A DNA stretch of 64,000 nt, from positions 62,001 to 126,000 of the forward strand of contig QJNS01000173.1 of NCBI GenBank assembly GCA_004154925.1. Direction: 5' to 3'. The DNA is from Monosporascus cannonballus. Taxonomy: Eukaryota > Ascomycota > Sordariomycetes > Xylariales. Of the stretch, positions 62,217-64,000 are shown one piece after another. The stretch's first letter is position 1. Each line of letters opens with the position of its first letter. The notes under the pieces are model-generated. The model made no database searches. It saw nothing but the letters and a program-made list of their open reading frames with translations, and was not told the DNA's origin. Position numbers and translations under genes: made by a program.

Positions 62217-64000
62217 CGTTATAAGTTTTTATTTAATAATATCGTTAAACTCTAAGCAATATCGCCGAAAATATGTTTATCAGTAAATAGTTCGAATAAC
62301 CTATATATTAGGTCTCTAATAACTCGGACATTAAAATAAAATCTAAAAAAACAAAAAACAACTTCGTCTTTTTCGTAAAAAAGTTTTTCAACGTTTGAAT
62401 ATTATAAACGAACGTATCTTTTAGCTTGAAAAAGATAATAATAACCTTAAGACGTCTCTGAGCCGTCTATAAAAAGCTTAAGAGAAAAAAAAGCTCCCGA
62501 AATCGAAAAACCTTTTCGAACGAGCCAGATTATTTAGTTAAATTCTACTAAAAAAGTAGAAAAAATCCTTAAATTCTTTAAACTAGAACTTTTCGACGGA
62601 ATTTCGATTAAGCTATAACTGTTTTTATCTTAATACCAAACATACTTTGAGTACTTTCTTATTCGACTAATTACGCCTATTGTAAGAATCGAATTCGCAA
62701 TCGGACAATTTACCGGAAACGCAGCCACTTAATTTAAGCCCGCTATAAAAAAATACGTTATCTTACCAATCGAAAAACGAAACTCGGAAATAATATAAAT
62801 ATATAACGATTACGAATAATTTGAATAAATATTAACGAAAACTTTCAAAATAATAAACGAAAAAATAAAGACTAAAATACAAATTTAGTAATTACGACAA
62901 AAAGAATTAATATCTAGTTACGGCAGCACATTCGTTTAATTAGCATTTAAACTGAATTAAAAATAAAAAATATTAATAACTAAATTTTTTGATAACCTAA
63001 AAAAAATAAAAAAGAAACCTTTTTAAATTTGATTGCCCTAATTATTTATCGAAATATATCACGATAATAATTAAGCTCGACGATCAACAATACGCCTAGC
63101 GCATTAAAGGTATTAAAAAAATAATAAACTCCGATATACGGCTAATATTAACGTTTTTCAACGCAATAATATTTCTTACGATACAGAACTAGAACTTATA
63201 AAGCTTAAAGTTATTTATAGAAAAAACTGGAGCCAGATCAAATATTTTAATTACAACAAAATAGAGCATAAGATAGCAGAATAAAAAATACCTAAAAAGC
63301 TTTGCTAGGATAATTGAAAACCTGTACTCAAAAAATAATCTAAAGAAAATCAAAAAAACAAAAGCAAATCTCTTAACATAATTCGGCCTAAATACCTACT
63401 CGGTTCCTCATAACGAAAAGTTCAACAAAGAATACAAAAGCTAGAAAGCGAATTTAACAAATATCGCGAGTATAATAAGAAATACTACAGAGATAGTTAT
63501 GCGAATACCAGAATTAAACAGAAAAAGTTTATCTCGAAACCTCTGATCAATACGGTAAAATGCATGCCATATATTGTCGACGACAAAAATATCCCGATTA
63601 CGAAAAATAAAAACAGTACATTTACGAACGGATTACTCGTATATATTTATAAGAGATTCGATTTTTTAAATAGGATCGAAAATAACAAAAACGATAAATA
63701 ATAATATAAACATTTTCGATCTATAACCCTAAAAGATATTCATTAATTGGCCGAAATAAACAGCTAGCTCGAAAAAATATAATACTTATAAAAAGATTTT
63801 TTTTATTACGCACAATATAACTATTCAATGAAAAAGAAATTAATGCAATATATAATAAAAAAAGCTTTACTAAAAAATTATTACAAAGTTATATTTTCAA
63901 TTAGTATCTGTTGTCGACCTTAACGGAAAAAAAGCTATTAAGAAAAAAATACGTTAATTTACGGACGAAATATGGAACGATAATTAGTATAACTCATAAT
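62217..64000 (+). mobile_element. Element E gag region, cut by the window end
   Basis: Colinear with gag of B (23916 onward). The nucleocapsid knuckle position at about 63245-63290 keeps N-Y-N-K-I-E-H-K-I-A, with cysteines lost but the His of the motif retained. It continues past the window edge; pol is outside. Confidence 0.7.

Noticed and set aside
1..64000. Mitochondrial origin because of the high AT content
   Set aside because: Nested LTR elements with RIP-type transitions, a GC-balanced gene island and a spliceosomal-type intron indicate nuclear DNA.

Overview
The window reads as nuclear DNA of a filamentous ascomycete (Pezizomycotina); the species cannot be named from this sequence. 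Most of it is very AT-rich and made of broken, multiply nested transposable elements. Paired repeat copies differ almost only by transitions, mainly CA to TA and TG to TA, while CG dinucleotides stay common (acga, tcg, cgt throughout). That is the signature of repeat-induced point mutation (RIP) of the CpA-preferring type. Reading frames are full of TAA and TAG, yet protein domains can still be followed through the stops.

Layout. 1-20.65 kb: a stack of Ty3/gypsy LTR retrotransposons. Element A (4143-10863, + strand, chromodomain integrase) sits inside element G (293-13891, - strand, a different Ty3/gypsy family). G sits inside the pol gene of element F (+ strand, 1-292 and 13892-17024). F in turn abuts an older, more decayed relative H (17025-20654). 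20.66-22.67 kb: a RIP-damaged Fot1/pogo-type DNA transposon on the - strand. 22.68-23.5 kb: unassigned DNA holding a tight cluster of perfect palindromes. 23.5-30.9 kb: element B, a complete copy with 5-bp target duplications, itself interrupted by a solo LTR and by a 129-bp TG...CA insertion, each with its own target duplication.

31.2-37.4 kb: a GC-balanced island. It holds the one convincing intact gene, a two-exon FunK1-type protein kinase (32538-34897). Around it are a probable piggyBac-like transposase tail, a frame-broken gene remnant and a probable Pho85-type cyclin C-terminal fragment. 37.5-38.3 kb holds hairpins, an 8-bp microsatellite and a MITE-like element.

38.3-48.7 kb is heavily RIP-damaged DNA that I could not assign to a family. 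48.7-49.4 kb is a small unmutated patch with a TA-flanked MITE and LTR heads. 49.14-64 kb is a second Ty3/gypsy nest: element C (49209-56030) inserted into the 5' LTR of element D (target duplication gtaga), and element E (61835 to beyond the window) inserted behind D's chromodomain.

No tRNA, rRNA or CRISPR array was found. The kinase is probably the only functional host protein gene. The rest records repeated retrotransposition of one chromodomain Ty3/gypsy family (at least A, B, C, D, E, F and H) that shares its R/U5 and internal region but carries several different U3 types, followed by RIP.
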